From contig BRON01000009.1 of NCBI GenBank assembly GCA_024345305.1, positions 930,001-994,000 of the forward strand: 64,000 bases of DNA, written 5' to 3'. Numbering within the stretch: the stretch's first letter is position 1; each line of letters starts with the position of its first letter. The stretch is from Mrakia gelida (taxonomy: Eukaryota > Basidiomycota > Tremellomycetes > Cystofilobasidiales > Mrakiaceae). A program made the translations under genes and the position numbers. The notes under the pieces were generated by a model. The model had not been told where the DNA came from. It saw nothing but the letters and a program-made list of their open reading frames with translations, and made no database searches. Below are positions 22,060 to 31,108 of this stretch, piece by piece.

Positions 22060-24341
22060 GCTGGATGAGTTTGAGGTTGCTGGGGCTGGATGGAAGGAGG
22101 CTGGATGGATGTTGGAGTCGAAGGGAGGGAACGAAGGGAACGAATCCAGCGAGAGTCGTCGAGGAAGGAAGGGTTTCGCGTAAGAGGGGGAAGGTCGTGA
22201 AAAGAGAAGAGAGGGTGGCGACCGAAGAAGGGTGGCGAAGGAACCCCTTTTACGAGCGAAGAGAAGGGAAGAGGAGAAGGGGAGGAGGAGGGAAGGAAGG
22301 AAGGAGGTGGTTGGAAAGGAACGCAGGTGGTCGGGCGGGCTTCACAACAGGACGAAATCAGTCACAGCTTCAACCCTGGTTACCCTCCTCTTCTTCCCTT
22401 ATATTTCAGATTTTAACTTCTCAGCAAGCTAGCTTCGCATCTCAGCTCTCCATTCCTGAGAGTTCTATACATTTTTCGTTTTTATCTCGGTCGCTAAGGA
22501 CTCCCTCTCCCCCCCCTCCCTCCTTCTCACTTTTTCGAGCTCTCTCCTGTTCCCCTCCAACCGCGTCCTTCCCCTTCCTCCTCCTCGTCGAGCAAAGAAT
22601 CGCTTTTCGCAGATCCACCAACATCCAAGATCAAGGTCTTAACCCCTTGGCTCTTTGGTATACCTCATCTGCTGGGAAAGTCCCCGGAGACACCACCCAA
22701 CCCACGACCCAAAAACCTACCACCTCTTCAGACCTTTCCTCTCTCTTGCCTCCCTCCCTTCCCTTCCTTCCCTCTCTTCTTCTACGTTCCCACTCTTCAC
22801 ACCTCTCCTTATCCCTCTGGTCTCTCTTGCTCTCTCCTCGACTCTCTCATCCACACCCTCTTCTCATCCCAAACATCCTCCTCCTTCACCTCTCGAAGGG
22901 GAAACGTTCAACTCCCAAGCTGGAAAGCGATCGACCCTTAAGACGGCGATGTTCTGGGGTACGTTTCTTCTCGAGGGAGGACAGGGGTTGGATGGGGAAG
23001 GGGGTTCTAGGTTGTGAGAGGAAAGGGGGAGCTCGGGCTGGAGGTTGGGGAGGTTTTGAAGGGTTGGGAATCGAAGGGAGGTTGGTTGGGAGGAGGAGCT
23101 TGAGGGGATCGGTTGGCTACGAGAGATGTAGGGTGGAATAGTCGGTCGGAGGTTGTATTGCCTTTCTAGAGAGCTTCCTCTCAAGAAGCTACTCCTCCCC
23201 AACATATCCACTTCGTCACCATCGTCATGCGGGCAGCGCTCCAAGTCTACTCTTTCCTCTCTCCATCAACTCCTCCTCGCCCTGTCCTTCGTTCCCCCCT
23301 CCTCGTCTTCTCGCTCTCTTTCCTCCCCTTTTCCAACTCAGCAGGAGACTTCATCTGGATTCCACGCGCGTGAAGATACGAGCCGCTGGTTCTCCCAGTT
23401 TTAGTCTCCCGAGTCTGGTTGAGGGAAGGAAGGGTGAGCTCGACGAGGAAGTTGCTTTGATGCACGAAGGGGGTTCGTTTGGGTCGCGAGGAGGTTCGGA
23501 GGGAGATTGTCGTAGGTTGCATAAGACCCGATGACACTCCATAAAACTTGTTCCTCATTGAAGAATAGTTCTGCGATTGCGCTGAGAAGCGTAACTCAAT
23601 GGGGCTTACTCTTGCTTCGACGAGGAGAATCGGGAAACCGACGCGCGTTTCACAAACTTTTTTTCCCCTCCACCTCCCTCCCTCTCTTGCATGTTGATGG
23701 TTCGAACTCTGTAAGAAGAGTTGGAGCTGTTGACTGGAGGAGATTGTTCTGTTCTGTTCTTTTCTCGTTCGTCTTCCAGGTTTGGGTTGAGGAGTGGACG
23801 TCGCGAGGGAGACGACGACAACGACGAGCTCACGAGCTCGAGGCTCGTTCTCTTCGCGTCTCTCTTTCTCCCCTTCTCTCTCTACAGTCGCTCTCCTTCC
23901 GTACCACGCTCATCTCCTCTGACTCGGCTGCATCGTCCACGCCTCGAAGACCAACTGGCGACGACCCCCCTCGTTGATCCTTCGACGCGCGAAGACCGAC
24001 GGTACCCCTCCTCGCTTGACCTCTCCTCTTCCCCATTCCTCTCTTCACGAACAGATTCCTCGATGAGATCGAGTTAGGAGAGCTGGTATCGCGTGAGAAG
24101 TCGTCGTTCGAAAGGAAGGTAGAAGAAGGTGAGGCCTCCTTGGAACGGAGCCCGACGCGTCTTTTTCGTTCGTTCTCGCTTTCGTTTGCGTCGACACCGT
24201 GCGCTAAGAGGGTGGTTGGAAAGAGAAGAAAAAAGTTGGAAGAAATGAGAGCATTCGTATATACAAAGATGAGGGCAAAGAACTAGACTAGAGAGCCCAA
24301 ACAAAAGGTATGTACTGTACGCGAGACGAGAACAGACGCCC
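22060..24341. other. 2.3-kb region without a confident gene
   Basis: This lies between the cyclin start and the 3' end of family X copy 2. It holds GGAAGG-rich purine tracts (22290-22310), C/T-rich tracts (22740-22900) and scattered donors and acceptors (GTACGT at about 22958, GTGAGC at about 23431). A 49-codon ATG frame at 23227-23376 has no homology that I recognise. None of the longer frames shows domain-like sequence. It is probably cyclin promoter plus decayed sequence. Confidence 0.45.
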
Positions 24342-24707
24342 TCACTTCGCCAACTCCTTCTGTGCTTCCTTCTCCATCCAGGCCATCCATCTCTCGTAAT
24401 TCTCCTTCAACTGGGCCCTTATGGCCTCCTCCATCTCGGCGTGGTACATCTGCTCCTTCCCCTCCCAGTTCTCCAACCACGCGTCGCTCCCCCTCTCTTC
24501 CTTCCAAGCCTCAATCACCTTCACCCACTCCGCCCAGGCCACTCTAGACTTCTCGTCGTCTCAGAGCTCACGTTCTGAAGTTCGAAAAACTTGGACCAGT
24601 CCCTGCCCCTCCTCTCCTCGTAGCGTGTGTCTTGGTCCGACCAAAGCTCGCGACACGCCCTCCCAGCCTCCCACATCGCGTCCTCGGCTTGACGACGAGC
24701 CTCGTTC

Positions 24708-24712
24708 CTCTT
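24708..24712. repeat. target-site duplication, left copy (CTCTT)
   Basis: CTCTT immediately precedes the 5' LTR and is repeated directly after the 3' LTR at 29554-29558. Five bases is the usual Ty1/copia duplication length. Confidence 0.9.
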
Positions 24713-24939
24713 TGTTGGAAGGTGGCGACTCGCAGAGAGATCTTACGTAGTAGCTTAGTAACGCGTCTCGTTCAGTCCCCTTGTTAGTAACCATTCTTCG
24801 TAAACAGCTTTGTAAGCTACCTTCAGATCACGTGACCATTTCCATAGTATATAAACCTTTCGAGTAGCTAGCTTTATACAACAAGCTTTGAACCACATCC
24901 TGCAGACATCCCTAAGCTCAAGTGGACGACCCAACAACA
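24713..24939 (+). repeat. 5' LTR
   Basis: 227 bp, TGTTGGAAGG to CCCAACAACA, with a TATATAAA promoter element at 24848-24855 and a CACGTG palindrome at about 24828-24833. It looks identical to the 3' LTR. Confidence 0.95.
24848..24855 (+). promoter_or_regulatory. TATA box in 5' LTR
   Basis: TATATAAA about 90 bp before the LTR end. It is a plausible promoter for the element's transcript; the same element is in the 3' LTR. Confidence 0.6.
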
Positions 24940-24953
24940 CGTTATCAGCACCA
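24940..24953 (+). other. primer-binding site, fits tRNA-Ile anticodon arm
   Basis: CGTTATCAGCACCA begins at the base after the LTR. It is complementary to TGGTGCTnATAACG, the anticodon stem-loop of eukaryotic tRNA-Ile(AAU) as I recall it, with C facing the inosine at position 34. A 14-base match at exactly this position suggests priming by a tRNA half, as in Drosophila copia, rather than by an intact tRNA 3' end. Confidence 0.55.
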
Positions 24954-24988
24954 GTTCGCCACCACTCGCTAAGCAACAATCCTTCGTC

Positions 24989-27900
24989 ATGTCAAGCAAC
25001 TACTCCAAGAAGCTGGATCACAAGCTGTTCAAACTCACTGCTCTCGATGGTACCAACTACGAGACGTGGTCAGTAAGGATGGAGATCGCTTTTGGAGAAG
25101 CAGGAATCAAGCCCGTCGTCCTCGGTACGAAAACCAGGCCCAACCTCACCCCGGAAATTATGGAAAAGGACACCACCGGACAAGAGGTCGTGAAGCAGCA
25201 GAACAACGTCAAGGACATCGAAGAATGGGACCATATGGACGAGTTCGCGCTCCACAGGATTCAAATGGCGGTCAGCGACCGAGAACTACCTCGGATCCGG
25301 AACTGCAAACACGCAAAGGAGGCATGGGATCTTCTGAGGAAGACTCACAAGGTGGAAGGAGGAGCGGGAGAGGTCATGGCCATCCGAAGGATGAGGGACC
25401 TCAAGATGGAGGAGGGAGAACCAGTACAGGAGTACATCGACGAATTCCAAAGGATCATCGACGACATGTCAGCTCTCGGCCTCAACATCCCAGACAGGAT
25501 GAGCACAATGTTCTTCCTCAGTGGATTACCCGCATCACTCGAACAATTCATTCAACACCAAACGCTCCAGGCACAAGAATCAAAACAAGAACTCAACCCA
25601 ACCGCCGTCGCCACATCCCTCCTCATCCACGTAAGGACTCACGAGTCCCTCAAACCGACCGGTACTTCATCGTCGAAGGAAACAGCCCTCCTTGTCGACA
25701 AGAGGACCGCCAAGTGCCATCAGTGCAACAAGGTCGGACACTTCAAGTCGGAGTGCTGGGAGTTGAATGGAGGAAAGCCCACGGGGCAGGGACAAGGTGG
25801 AAAGGGAAGGAAGTTCGGGAAGGGGAAGAAGGAGAACAAGGGGAACTGGAAGGATAGGGAAGAGGCGCACCTCGTAGACTACGGTCTTCAAGCAGGATCC
25901 GACATCGCGACGTCGGCCCAAGCGCTCTTCGCTCAAACCAAGCATGGATACATCGCCGATAGTGGAGCATCAAACCACATCGTCGGGGACCGGGAACGCT
26001 TCGTAACATACAAGGCGCACAACGGAACGGTCACGACGGCCAACGGATCAATCGTTCAGATCCTCGGCATCGGCTCCATCCACCTCCAGACCACCGTGAA
26101 AGGATCAAGGAAGGCCTTCACCATCTCCGACGTATACCACATCCCAGGGTTCAGCAACCTCATCAGTATCGGTCAACTCGGTAACAAAGGAGTCGAGACC
26201 AGGTTCCCCAGCAAGGGGACAACCCAAACCAACAAGCGATGCCAGTTCCTTCGAGACGGATCGCTGTTCATGGAGGGAAAAGAGGTGTCGAAGAACCTCT
26301 ACATGCTGGACGTGAGCGACTTCAAGGGAGTCGGCTCAGGAGGAGAAGACGTAGCACTCGCGGCAACAGGAGTCGACAAGATCGAGGTCCTTCATCGCCG
26401 GCTCGGTCACGCTTCTATCTCCGCCATGGAGGAGTTGTCTCGTCAGAAGCTCCTACCAACCTTCACCAAAAAGGACATCATCGGATTCAAGGAAAGGATC
26501 TGCGTACCTTGCGTCGAAGGGAAACAACATCGAACTCCATTCCCCACCTCCACCACCAAAACCACTTCACCTCTCGAACTCGTCCACACGGATCTCGCCG
26601 GACCGATGCCAATCGCCTCGGCTCAAGGAATGCGTTACATGATGACGATCTGGGACGACTTCAGCAACTACCACTGGTCGTTCGCATTGAAGAGGAAGTC
26701 GGAAACACTGGCAACATTCATCACCTGGAGGAAAAGGGAGGAGAAAAGGACCAATCACGTCGTCAAACGGATCAGGTCAGACAACGGTGGGGAATACACG
26801 TCGAAGGACTACGAGTTCTATCTCCGGGACGAAGGAATCACCAAGGAAACGACTATCCCACACACACCGCAACAAAACGGCAAGGCCGAACGAGGAATGC
26901 GAACCATCGAGGAGAAGATCACCTGCGCGCTACGAGACGCGAGGGACCTCGACGGATCCTACTGGGCGGAAGCCATGAACTACGCCACATACACAATCAA
27001 CCGCATTCCCTCATCCTCAGTCAACTCTCAAACCCCCTACCAAGCCTACTACAAAAGGAAGCCCGACCTCACTGCAATGCGGACGTTCGGAGCTCTCGCT
27101 TACGCGCTCAACCTTCAAAAGATCAAGCATCAACCCAAGAGCATCAAGTGCATCTTCCTCGGATACGGCGATCTCAACGGGAAGAAGGCCTATCGACTTC
27201 AAGTCCATGGAGACCCCAAGCGGTCGATCCTTCATTCTCGGGACGTTATCTTCGACGAAACACGTGGAGTCCACCAGACGGTGGAGCTACCAGGAATGGG
27301 ACAAGCCGGAATCAAGGAGGACCACAAGGAGGAGGAAGAAGAAGAGAAGGAACTAGAGGAGGACAAAGGAGAGGAACAGCACCTACTCAAGTCCAACCAA
27401 CAAGACCCGGTCAGGGAGACCGAGGCAAGGAAACCCAACCCATCACGCGTCAAGCACTCCTACACTTACGAGCCCATCATCGATGAACCGGCTGTCGATT
27501 TGAGTGGGAGCTACGGACGAGGTCAACGGCACAAGAAACCTCTCACAGGAACAGGAGACTCGGCAAGATTTGTCCAGACAGACTACGACATCACCGACTT
27601 CATTTCGGAGGACTTCGCCGGACACGCTCAAGCGACGCAACCCAAACTCGAGGATCTTCCACCACCCTCCGTCCCAAATACATACGGAGAAGCCATGGCG
27701 TCGGAGCACGCATACTTCTGGAGGGAAGCGATGGACGAAGAGATGGTGTCGATGGAAGGGAACGGAGTCTTTGAACTCACGGAGCTACCCTCAGGATCAA
27801 AAACGGTCGGAGGTCGCTGGGTCTACGCGCTCAAGAAAGGAGCCGACGGGAGGATTACTCGCTTCAAAGCCAGATGGGTCGCCAAGGGATTCAGTCAGCA

Positions 27901-29296
27901 AGAAGGAGTCGACTACGTCGAGACGTACGCACCGGTATCAAAGCTCAACTCACTCAGGATCGTCCTCGCCATCGCAGCATCGGAGGATCTCGATCTAGTC
28001 CAAGGAGACTTCAAGACGGCGTTCCTCACAGCAGACCTAGTCGAAACGGTCTTCATGGAACAGCCAACAGGGTACGAACAAAAGGGAGCCGACAAGAAGA
28101 AACTCGTCGCGCATCTCCTCAAGGCCCTATACGGACTCAAACAATCGCCACTCGCGTTCTACAATCACTCCTCAAAGTTCTTTCAAACTCAACTCAATCT
28201 CCATCCACTCGAAGCGGACTCTTGCATCTACATAGGGCATAGGAAGGGACGACGGATCATGCTGGTCCAGTACGTTGACGACTTCGTCGCCGCAGGAGAC
28301 AAGGAGGATTTGGAGTGGGTCATGACGGAGATCCAGAAGGAATTCAAGATCGACGACAGAGGAGACCTCAACCCAGGAACCATCCTCGGAATCGACGTTA
28401 CGAGGGACCGCAAGGCGGGGACAATGGACCTCAGCCAGAAACGATACGTTCAAACGGTCCTCGAACGATTCAACATGGTCGACGCAAAATCAAACAAGGT
28501 TCCGATGGACGACTTTAGGCAACAGTCGGTCCAATCGGAGGATTCGGGATCAGAGAAGCTGGACGGAGTACCCTACCTCGAAGCGGTGGGATCGTTGATG
28601 TACCTCCAAGTCTGCACTCGACCGGACATCGCCTTCGCCGTCGGAGTTCTCAGCCAATTCAGCTCGGACCCAAGAAGGGTTCACTGGGGAGCAGTCAAGA
28701 AGGTCATGCGATACCTACAAGGATCAGCAGACACGTCGCTTCAACTTGGAGGACACTCGGACGCTCCAATCGCAGAACTATGGACCGACTCCGACTACGC
28801 CGGAGACACGGAATCAAGACGATCAACAACAGGATTCGTCGTCAAGGTATTTGGATCCACAGTCATCTGGGCGAGTCGACGCCAAAAGGCAATCAGTCTC
28901 TCTTCTCTTGAAGCAGAGTACATCGCTCTCTCCGCAGGATGCCGGAGCCTTAGGTGGGTCGCCAAGATCCTCGCTGAACTCGGATACGACACCGGATCGA
29001 TCCCAGTAAACGTAGACAACCAAGGAGCCATCGAAACAACCAAGAACGGTACTCACTCGGAGAAGACCAAGCACATCGACGTCGCGTACAAATACGGACG
29101 AGAGGCCCAACAGAGAGGATTCATCAAGCTCAACTACTGTCCCACCGAGGACATGCAGGCAGACATCCTCACCAAGGCTCTCGGAGTCGAAAAGCTCGAA
29201 CGGTTTAAGAAATCGCTCAACATCCAGAAGGAAACCTCGCGCGTGGATCAAAAGACCAGCGGAGACATGGATGGAAACCCGCAAAGGGGGAAATGA
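24989..29296 (+). CDS. Gag-Pol polyprotein of Ty1/copia element
   Basis: One uninterrupted frame of 1435 residues. The Gag part holds a zinc knuckle CHQCNKVGHFKSEC near residue 241. The aspartic protease has DSGASNH near 321. Integrase has an HHCC zinc region (HRRLGHAS to CVPCVEGK, about 467-508) and DDE residues in VHTDLAGP, RSDNGGEY and QQNGKAERG (about 533-633). Reverse transcriptase begins at ARWVAKGFSQQEGVDY and has the active site YVDDFVAAG near 1095. RNase H has WTDSDYAGD, then RRSTTGFV and SLEAEYIALSAG near 1307. Gag and Pol are fused without a frameshift or stop, so Gag excess must come from another mechanism such as proteolysis. No inactivating lesion is visible. Confidence 0.95.
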   Translation: MSSNYSKKLDHKLFKLTALDGTNYETWSVRMEIAFGEAGIKPVVLGTKTRPNLTPEIMEKDTTGQEVVKQQNNVKDIEEWDHMDEFALHRIQMAVSDRELPRIRNCKHAKEAWDLLRKTHKVEGGAGEVMAIRRMRDLKMEEGEPVQEYIDEFQRIIDDMSALGLNIPDRMSTMFFLSGLPASLEQFIQHQTLQAQESKQELNPTAVATSLLIHVRTHESLKPTGTSSSKETALLVDKRTAKCHQCNKVGHFKSECWELNGGKPTGQGQGGKGRKFGKGKKENKGNWKDREEAHLVDYGLQAGSDIATSAQALFAQTKHGYIADSGASNHIVGDRERFVTYKAHNGTVTTANGSIVQILGIGSIHLQTTVKGSRKAFTISDVYHIPGFSNLISIGQLGNKGVETRFPSKGTTQTNKRCQFLRDGSLFMEGKEVSKNLYMLDVSDFKGVGSGGEDVALAATGVDKIEVLHRRLGHASISAMEELSRQKLLPTFTKKDIIGFKERICVPCVEGKQHRTPFPTSTTKTTSPLELVHTDLAGPMPIASAQGMRYMMTIWDDFSNYHWSFALKRKSETLATFITWRKREEKRTNHVVKRIRSDNGGEYTSKDYEFYLRDEGITKETTIPHTPQQNGKAERGMRTIEEKITCALRDARDLDGSYWAEAMNYATYTINRIPSSSVNSQTPYQAYYKRKPDLTAMRTFGALAYALNLQKIKHQPKSIKCIFLGYGDLNGKKAYRLQVHGDPKRSILHSRDVIFDETRGVHQTVELPGMGQAGIKEDHKEEEEEEKELEEDKGEEQHLLKSNQQDPVRETEARKPNPSRVKHSYTYEPIIDEPAVDLSGSYGRGQRHKKPLTGTGDSARFVQTDYDITDFISEDFAGHAQATQPKLEDLPPPSVPNTYGEAMASEHAYFWREAMDEEMVSMEGNGVFELTELPSGSKTVGGRWVYALKKGADGRITRFKARWVAKGFSQQEGVDYVETYAPVSKLNSLRIVLAIAASEDLDLVQGDFKTAFLTADLVETVFMEQPTGYEQKGADKKKLVAHLLKALYGLKQSPLAFYNHSSKFFQTQLNLHPLEADSCIYIGHRKGRRIMLVQYVDDFVAAGDKEDLEWVMTEIQKEFKIDDRGDLNPGTILGIDVTRDRKAGTMDLSQKRYVQTVLERFNMVDAKSNKVPMDDFRQQSVQSEDSGSEKLDGVPYLEAVGSLMYLQVCTRPDIAFAVGVLSQFSSDPRRVHWGAVKKVMRYLQGSADTSLQLGGHSDAPIAELWTDSDYAGDTESRRSTTGFVVKVFGSTVIWASRRQKAISLSSLEAEYIALSAGCRSLRWVAKILAELGYDTGSIPVNVDNQGAIETTKNGTHSEKTKHIDVAYKYGREAQQRGFIKLNYCPTEDMQADILTKALGVEKLERFKKSLNIQKETSRVDQKTSGDMDGNPQRGK

Positions 29297-29326
29297 AGGA
29301 AGGACTCTCAGCTCGTCGAGTGGGAG
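29297..29326 (+). other. polypurine-tract region before 3' LTR
   Basis: Thirty bases from the Gag-Pol stop to the LTR. GAGTGGGAG directly abuts the 3' LTR and a longer purine stretch, AAAGGGGGAAATGAAGGAAG, overlaps the stop codon. The first is the likelier plus-strand primer because of its position. Confidence 0.5.
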
Positions 29327-29553
29327 TGTTGGAAGGTGGCGACTCGCAGAGAGATCTTACGTAGTAGCTTAGTAACGCGTCTCGTTCAGTCCCCTTGTTA
29401 GTAACCATTCTTCGTAAACAGCTTTGTAAGCTACCTTCAGATCACGTGACCATTTCCATAGTATATAAACCTTTCGAGTAGCTAGCTTTATACAACAAGC
29501 TTTGAACCACATCCTGCAGACATCCCTAAGCTCAAGTGGACGACCCAACAACA
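29327..29553 (+). repeat. 3' LTR
   Basis: 227 bp, apparently identical to the 5' LTR, followed by CTCTT. Confidence 0.95.
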
Positions 29554-29558
29554 CTCTT
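29554..29558. repeat. target-site duplication, right copy (CTCTT)
   Basis: Matches 24708-24712. Removing the element and one copy rejoins the family X coding sequence at DPKR-NEA. Confidence 0.9.
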
Positions 29559-30304
29559 GGGGTCGGGAAGGGGCGACAGAACGTTGGCCTCCATGTCAAG
29601 ATTGTCATATCCCCACTCGGTTCTGATGAACCCATCTCGAGCTTCGAGGTGGGACATAGTCTTGAACCCGGGTACCAGCCATTTCGCGTGCTCGGGACAG
29701 CGCTGATCGAAGCGCGACAAAGCAAAAGCGACCAAGACGGGGAGGGGAAGGGTTGAGAGTCAGTACTCGTAGATTGAGTCGAAGAAGAGTCAGAAGTTTT
29801 CTAGGAGCTCACCTCGAACGACCACCCGTTGTCGCCCCTCCGATCCATCTCCTCGAGCACGAGCCTTTCGATGGGATCCTCCCACTTCGTTCCCTCTGGC
29901 AGCTGCTCCCGAGAACGGTGTTTGTTTTGAGTCAGAAAAAGAAGCAAAGTTCAGTGAGACAAGGGCGTTGGTATCAAACTAACCCTCAACAAATCGTTAG
30001 CCCTCCGCTCGACCGCGTTGCCCTCCTCTAGGATTCCTTCGAGGAATTCTATCCACTTCTCTCCCTTCGGGAGCTGTTCCAGAGAACGAGATTTTGAGTT
30101 AGAAGGGAACAGGAGCCTACGGAAGAAAGGGAGGTAGGGGGGAAAGGGACTCACCTCGGTCCTGAAGGGCGGCGTCTTCGTCCAGAGCGACCTGGTGAAA
30201 GGGAACGCGACGACGCGGCTCGTGTTGAGAGCGGGGAGTCGAGCTGGATGTCGACCGAGAAGAGGAAGAGCCATTTGACGAAGAGGGGAGAGAGCTTTGA
30301 GCAT

Positions 30305-31108
30305 GGTTTGAGCTGGAGGAAGGAGGAGGAAGGGAGAAGGTCGTGGTTGAGAGGAGAAAAGGGAAGAGGGGAGGGAGTAGGAAGCTGAAGTCGACGTCGC
30401 TGCGTACTCCATCAAAGGGACTTCGATTCCATCTCCGAAGCTACTTTCGGCTGCGCGTATCAGCATGAGAACGTCTCACTATCTCAGGAACGAGGGGGAA
30501 AGAGGAGAAAGACAGCTCAGGAAAGAAGCAGCGACCAAGACCGTCGAAGGCTGACCTCGACGCGTCGTCGCGAGACTCATCTCCCTTGCGCTCAGCCTCC
30601 TCGCTTTCCTGTCTTCGAGAGCACTCAAAGCTCCATGGATCATTAGCGAGGACAGGGATATGGTCCGGCGACGAAGTTGACTGGAAGAGGATCAAAAGAG
30701 CGAGAGGGACGAAGGGAAAGGAAGACGCGTCGGTCAGTTCAGCTTCGGCGTTCGAGGTTCTGAACGAGAGAAATGAACGGGAGGGACGAAGCACTGCTCA
30801 CTAGAGCTTGAAAATGTAGACTTTGTACTGGTGGGACGGTACAAAGAAAGAAGATGGGGGACGTCAGTCTTCGAACGAGTTCTCGAAAACGCGAGGGAAA
30901 GGACGAGCTCACCACTTGAGGCGACGAGGATAGCGAGTTTCGATGTAGACGAGAGGGCGAGGACAAGGCGGCTGGATGGGATTCGAGAGAGTGGGATGAG
31001 AAGGTGGGGTCGATGGGGTGCTGATCTGGGAGCAAGAGGAAAGAGGCGACGTCAGATTGTCGCGTCGTCGAAGGCAAGCGAGACGAGAAAACGAGAACGC
31101 GACTCACC
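30305..31108 (-). other. spliced-looking 3' UTR of F-box-like gene, leading into family X copy 2
   Basis: From the F-box-like stop toward X copy 2 there are several canonical introns without a sustained reading frame. The first is 31107-31026 (GTGAGT ... TCTGAC ... CCCAG), the next about 30912-30835, and a third about 30802-30681. Further on, GATACGCGCAG (about 30454) precedes the X copy 2 leader. The whole block is duplicated at 54.4-55.2 kb. Whether it is 3' UTR of one gene, 5' UTR of the next or a joint transcript cannot be told from sequence. Confidence 0.5.

Larger units (their letters stand above)
24713..29553 (+). mobile_element. complete Ty1/copia LTR retrotransposon (4841 bp)
   Basis: Two 227-bp direct LTRs (24713-24939 and 29327-29553) flank a single Gag-Pol frame. 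The LTRs start TGTTGG and end CCAACAACA, and are flanked by the five-base duplication CTCTT. By eye the two LTRs are the same at every position, so insertion is recent. Domain order protease, integrase, reverse transcriptase, RNase H defines the copia superfamily. It sits antisense inside family X copy 2. All parts needed for movement appear present. Confidence 0.95.
24342..30304 (-). pseudogene. family X copy 2, split by a Ty1/copia retrotransposon
   Basis: The 5' part starts at ATG 30304-30302 with LKALSPLRQMALPLLGRHP, the same mitochondrial-type leader as the other copies. Exons with QLPKGEKWIEFLE and QLPEGTKWEDPIE follow, then CPEHAKWLVPGFKTMSHLEA, and the coding sequence stops inside DPKR at about 29554. 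The element at 24713-29553 is inserted there. Coding resumes at 24712 with RNEARRQAEDAM and runs through EKSRVAWAEWVKVIEAWK to a TGA at 24344-24342. Relative to copy 1, a one-base deletion lies just before the EKSRVAW block at about 24558, so the remaining sequence is also out of frame. The gene is on the minus strand and the element on the plus strand. Function is unknown, and this copy should be inactive. Confidence 0.8.

Noticed and set aside
22065..23141. 358-codon plus-strand open frame right of the cyclin
   Set aside because: It is Arg/Gly-rich then Ser/Leu/Pro-rich, overlaps purine and pyrimidine tracts and lacks any domain or splice support.
25066..25857. Second open frame inside the retrotransposon Gag region
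   Set aside because: It is a shadow of the real Gag-Pol frame with Arg/Gln-rich composition and none of the element's motifs.
26239..27486. 415-codon frame overlapping integrase
   Set aside because: Another shadow of the Gag-Pol frame; all integrase residues are in the main frame.
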